Shown here: positions 61,079 through 64,000 of the stretch, one piece after another
How positions within the stretch are numbered: position 1 is the first letter of the stretch
Layout: every line of letters starts with the position of its first letter
From: Piper betle
Lineage: Eukaryota > Streptophyta > Magnoliopsida > Piperales > Piperaceae
Assembly (NCBI GenBank): GCA_033002965.1
Contig: JAURVB010006418.1
Location: forward strand, 1-64,000
Length of the DNA: 64,000 nucleotides
Reading direction: 5' to 3'
Notes under the pieces: model-generated
Told to the model about the DNA's origin: nothing
The model's database searches: none
Seen by the model: only the letters and a program-made list of their open reading frames with translations
Translations under genes and position numbers: made by a program

Positions 61079-61727
61079 TGTGCATTGCGAAGTGTGAAGC
61101 TAGTGAAGAATCTTACTTCCAAGTCGGGAAACTCTAGAACATTTGACACAAATAGTTGACCTCTCAGTCTGACTAGCACATCTACATCTTTGTTTAATTC
61201 CTTGTGTATTCCTTGTTCTAGCCACTGACTCAATTGTTTATCTGCCTCCTATGCAACCCTGATTTATTCAAGCACACTCAGTTGAATAGTCAATCGTGCC
61301 ATCATTTTAACCAACTGTATCTGGCTTGTAGCATGTTGAGTCACTAACACTTCTATCAATCATGGTACGCTATGTTGATCTCATAGTCTGATAATAGCTT
61401 TAACTATCTTCTCTATCTGTTGTTCAAATTCTTTTGCCTGAAGATATATTTCAGACTTTGGAGATCAGTCAAGAGTCTAAAAGATGTTCCATACAAGTAA
61501 TGCCTCCATATTCTGATAACAAATATGACTAGTTCGAGCTCTAGGTTGTGTGTAAGATAGTTACGCTCATGCACCTTAAGCTGACAAGATGCATAGGATG
61601 TAACCTAATCTTTCTGCATCAAAACACAACCTAGACCAATGTGAGGACAGGTGCCCAAGTCAACTTCTTCTTCAATGTCTTGAAACTCTAGTCACATTCA
61701 TCTGTCCATCTAAATCGTTCCTTCTTT
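61079..61727 (-). pseudogene. RNase H / linker remnant of element E
   Basis: Only the part just before integrase is recognisable (61015-61233: LNKDVDVLVRLRGQLFV, NAQCIQVEGR), matching the linker between RNase H and integrase. The RNase H core is too broken to assign motifs with confidence. Confidence 0.55.
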
Positions 61728-62500
61728 CTAATCAGCCATGTAAGAAGGGCTGCTATAGAAGAGAAACCTTGAATGAACTGTCAGTAATATCCAGCTAGGC
61801 ATATGCAACTCCAAACCTCTGTAGGTGTCTTCGGGCCGGTCCCACTGTATTACTTTTATCTTGGCTAGATCTACTAAGATATCTGTTGCTAACCTAATAT
61901 GGCAAAGAAAGTTCACCTCTGAGATCCAAAAACTACACGTCAAAAACTTTCCATACAACATGTGCTCTCTTAATGCCTGCAACACAATCCTCAGATGTTG
62001 TTCATGCTCTTCCCTGGACGAAAAGTATAAAAATATGTTGTCCACAAAGTCAATCACAAATTGGTCTAAATATAGACTGAACACTCTGTTCATCAAGTCC
62101 ATAAATATTGTTGGAGCATTTGTCAATCCAAAAGGCATGACAAAAAACTCGTAGTGGTCATATCTTGTCCTGAATGCAGTCTTCAGGATGTCTTCTGTTC
62201 TAATCTTTAAATAGTAGTATCCTGACCTCAAATCGATCTTCAAGAAGATGACTGTTGAGCTCAACTAGTTAAATAGATCATCAATGCAAGGAAGAGGGTA
62301 TCTGTTCTTAATAGTTGTTTGGTTTAGCATCCAGTAATCGATGTCTAAACACATGTTTCCATCCTTCCTCCTCACAAATAGCACTGGCTTACCCCATAGA
62401 GAGACACTCGGTCTGATGAACCCTTGATCCAACAGTGTCTATAACTGTTCCTTGAGTTCCTTGAGCTCAAGATGTGTCAGTCTATATGAAGCTTTAGAGA
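61728..62500 (-). pseudogene. Reverse transcriptase of element E
   Basis: The N-terminal part (62500-62270) reads the [20 protein letters not shown] and [13 protein letters not shown] motifs, then a stop where Gln is expected. The open part from 62264 gives FLKIDLRSGYYYLKI, TAFRTRYDHYEFFVMPFGLT, NAPTIFMDLMNRVF and EEHEQHLRIVLQALREH. The catalytic region reads VIDFVDNIFLY where IDD is expected: the second aspartate of the YxDD-type motif is Asn. Similarity fades after LCHIRLATD near 61860. Confidence 0.9.
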
Positions 62501-62519
62501 TCAACTGGCCATTTCATTA

Positions 62520-64000
62520 AATTTATACAACAATTCCTATATCAAATCATTATAACATTCATCTATCATAATTCATAGCAATTCATAACACCAAATTTTC
62601 ATTCCATTTGGCAGGTACTTGTATGCATGGTGCATTGCTACTCCCCTACAGTCATGACTGCATTCATTATGGTTCTCACCTACATATATAATACAAAAAC
62701 ATCAGTAATGAGTCTTAATAGTCAAAAAATAAATAATAATCAAACTAGCAATGAAGAGCTAACTCCCCTATTAAATGAAATCATTCATAAACTTCTACAT
62801 AGAAACTCTCATAAGGGCCTAATTATGAGCCATCGACCTCGGCTCGACAGCATGCCTCGACATTTTTAAACTGTCCCCTCTATGGGAAAATCAACTATCC
62901 TAAAGCCCTCTACATCCTCCGTATCACTCCTGGGCCTGAGCATAGAGACCGAGTACTCTCAGGTAGGCACCTTCAGTACCCTTTAAACCCATATGTCTAG
63001 ACATGTGCTGTATTGTAGTACCTTTTATCCTCCATACTTTTTCAGGTTTGATGAACTCAAAGGTAGAGTTTTCATGATCCCTAGGGATTGGAACAACCCT
63101 CTCACCAATCGATAGCCCGTTTTGACTAGCACATGCAATAGCTATCGGTGCATGTGAGTCAACTTTCCCTTGTCTCACATCTCATGGGAAAACCGGTTAA
63201 AAACCTTATGTACATAGGTCTAGGTAGGGATTCTAATATAGTAGGCCCAAAGGCATCATAATCTAGATCTGATTTTTCAAAAACAAGCTCGAGGGATCTC
63301 ATCTTCAAGGGTTATTAATTTGTAAATTTACATGACTAAATGGCTCGTGTGGAGTGGGATACGATAAATCCATGACTCAACTTGTCTGCTTACATGTTTA
63401 AACAAATCAAGATAGAGTGAAAGAGTCAAACCAGAAGTGAATTCTAAACAAGCTCCAATTGTGTCTATGTGCCTATGCGGCGAGCTTGTACTCCGTACCT
63501 ACACATCAAAACTAAAAGCTACCGCCCGTTATGATGCATTCATACATCCCAACTAGCATACTCAATTTAAGCACTCACATCAATCCACATCAAGATTTTC
63601 TAGGTTATGTTGCATTTAATTAACAATTCATACTTAATTTACTTAATTAGTTCATTAGCATTTATTTCAATACAATTCAAATCATAAAATTCATTTTATT
63701 TACAATCAAAATATTTTATCACGCTAATCAATCAAATCCTAGAATGATGTCCTCATAATTATCAATTTCAATTAATTTGGTTAAAGTTAGTTATACCTCA
63801 TTTCGTTGGCAATCAGCGATGACTAGGGTTTGTCGCACAGTTCGGGACTCAAATTCGGAACCCTATGGCGTTGAAAGTTTTATCGGCTTTGGCTGGACAA
63901 ATTTGGCAAAATTTTGGCGATTTACAATGAATTCCATCAAATCCTATTTTCCAGTGATTTCTCGCAATTTTTCAATGGCTTTTTGATGGTTTTATGGTGA
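62520..64000 (-). repeat. 5' LTR of element E, cut by the window edge
   Basis: Matches 57985-59230 over most of its length. The first about 215 bp (62520-62735) does not match the other copy well, so its inner end is damaged. No primer-binding site was recognised before RT, consistent with a deletion that also removed gag and protease. Confidence 0.7.

Larger units (their letters stand above)
57539..64000 (-). mobile_element. Degenerate Ty3/gypsy element E, chromovirus-like, minus strand
   Basis: Pol remnants (RT, linker/RNase H region, integrase with C-terminal chromodomain-like motif) lie between two related long repeats (57539-about 59880 and about 62520-64000). Both repeats contain the AACAACCCTCTCACCAAT, GACTAGGGTTTGTCGC and TTTACAATCAAAATATTT blocks. 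The left end TGTAACACCCC is a typical LTR terminus. gag and protease are missing between RT and the right repeat. The element runs off the window. Confidence 0.85.

Noticed and set aside
1..64000. tRNA, rRNA, CRISPR or bacterial operon features
   Set aside because: None was seen. The tRNA-like matches are only retroelement primer sites, and the regular repeats are tandem duplications, not spaced arrays.

Overview
The window looks like intergenic, retrotransposon-dominated nuclear DNA of a flowering plant. The background is AT-rich. Introns have GT/AG borders, and the repeats are Ty3/gypsy elements with plant-type primer-binding sites (tRNA-Asp for the Athila-like elements, initiator tRNA-Met for the others). 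The one recognisable host gene is an NRT1/PTR (NPF4-type) transporter. I cannot name the species.

Layout. Bases 1-3590: AT-rich, with one possible CACTA end near 421. 3591-5252: a solo Athila LTR (TSD ATGGA) inserted exactly at the junction of a 246-bp tandem duplication. 5600-15168: a long LTR-like repeat (here called R1), split by an internally deleted Athila-like element B (7694-14316). 15186-19257: related LTR material (R2) with two tandem duplications. 19258-27909: a GC-richer tandem array of a non-autonomous gag/protease-only element C. Its LTR1-remnant-LTR2-gag/PR-LTR3-partial LTR4 layout looks like products of unequal recombination. 27910-35010: a second R1 copy split by a younger Athila element D (29727-34982). 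35011-46650: R1/R2 fragments, a pair of inverted R2 arms about 2.7 kb each, and a minus-strand solo Athila LTR (41584-42722).

47767-51186 (minus): the NPF4-type transporter in five exons with good splice sites. A single-base deletion in a C run of exon 5 breaks the frame near residue 390 of about 609. 53017-53709: a (TA)n-flanked, very GC-rich island bounded by strong CCGTTGG hairpins. 54640-54904: a CACTA-like miniature element with a relative inside an NPF intron. 56052-57309 (minus): exon fragments of three unrelated host genes (an 11S-globulin/glutelin-like cupin, a CYP95-like cyclophilin and Lon protease 2), lined up on one strand with splice sites kept. This is the signature of gene capture by a Helitron or Pack-type transposon. 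57539-64000 (minus): a degenerate Ty3/gypsy element E with RT, integrase and C-terminal chromodomain-like remnants and long LTRs, running off the window.

Functionally, only the transporter is a candidate working gene, and only if its frameshift is a sequence error. No retroelement here could be autonomous: B and D lack the RT/RNase H/integrase core, C never shows pol in this window, and E has mutated RT and integrase catalytic residues plus stops. The nesting gives a relative order: R1/R2 LTRs are oldest, then the Athila insertions, with D the youngest because its two LTRs are nearly identical.
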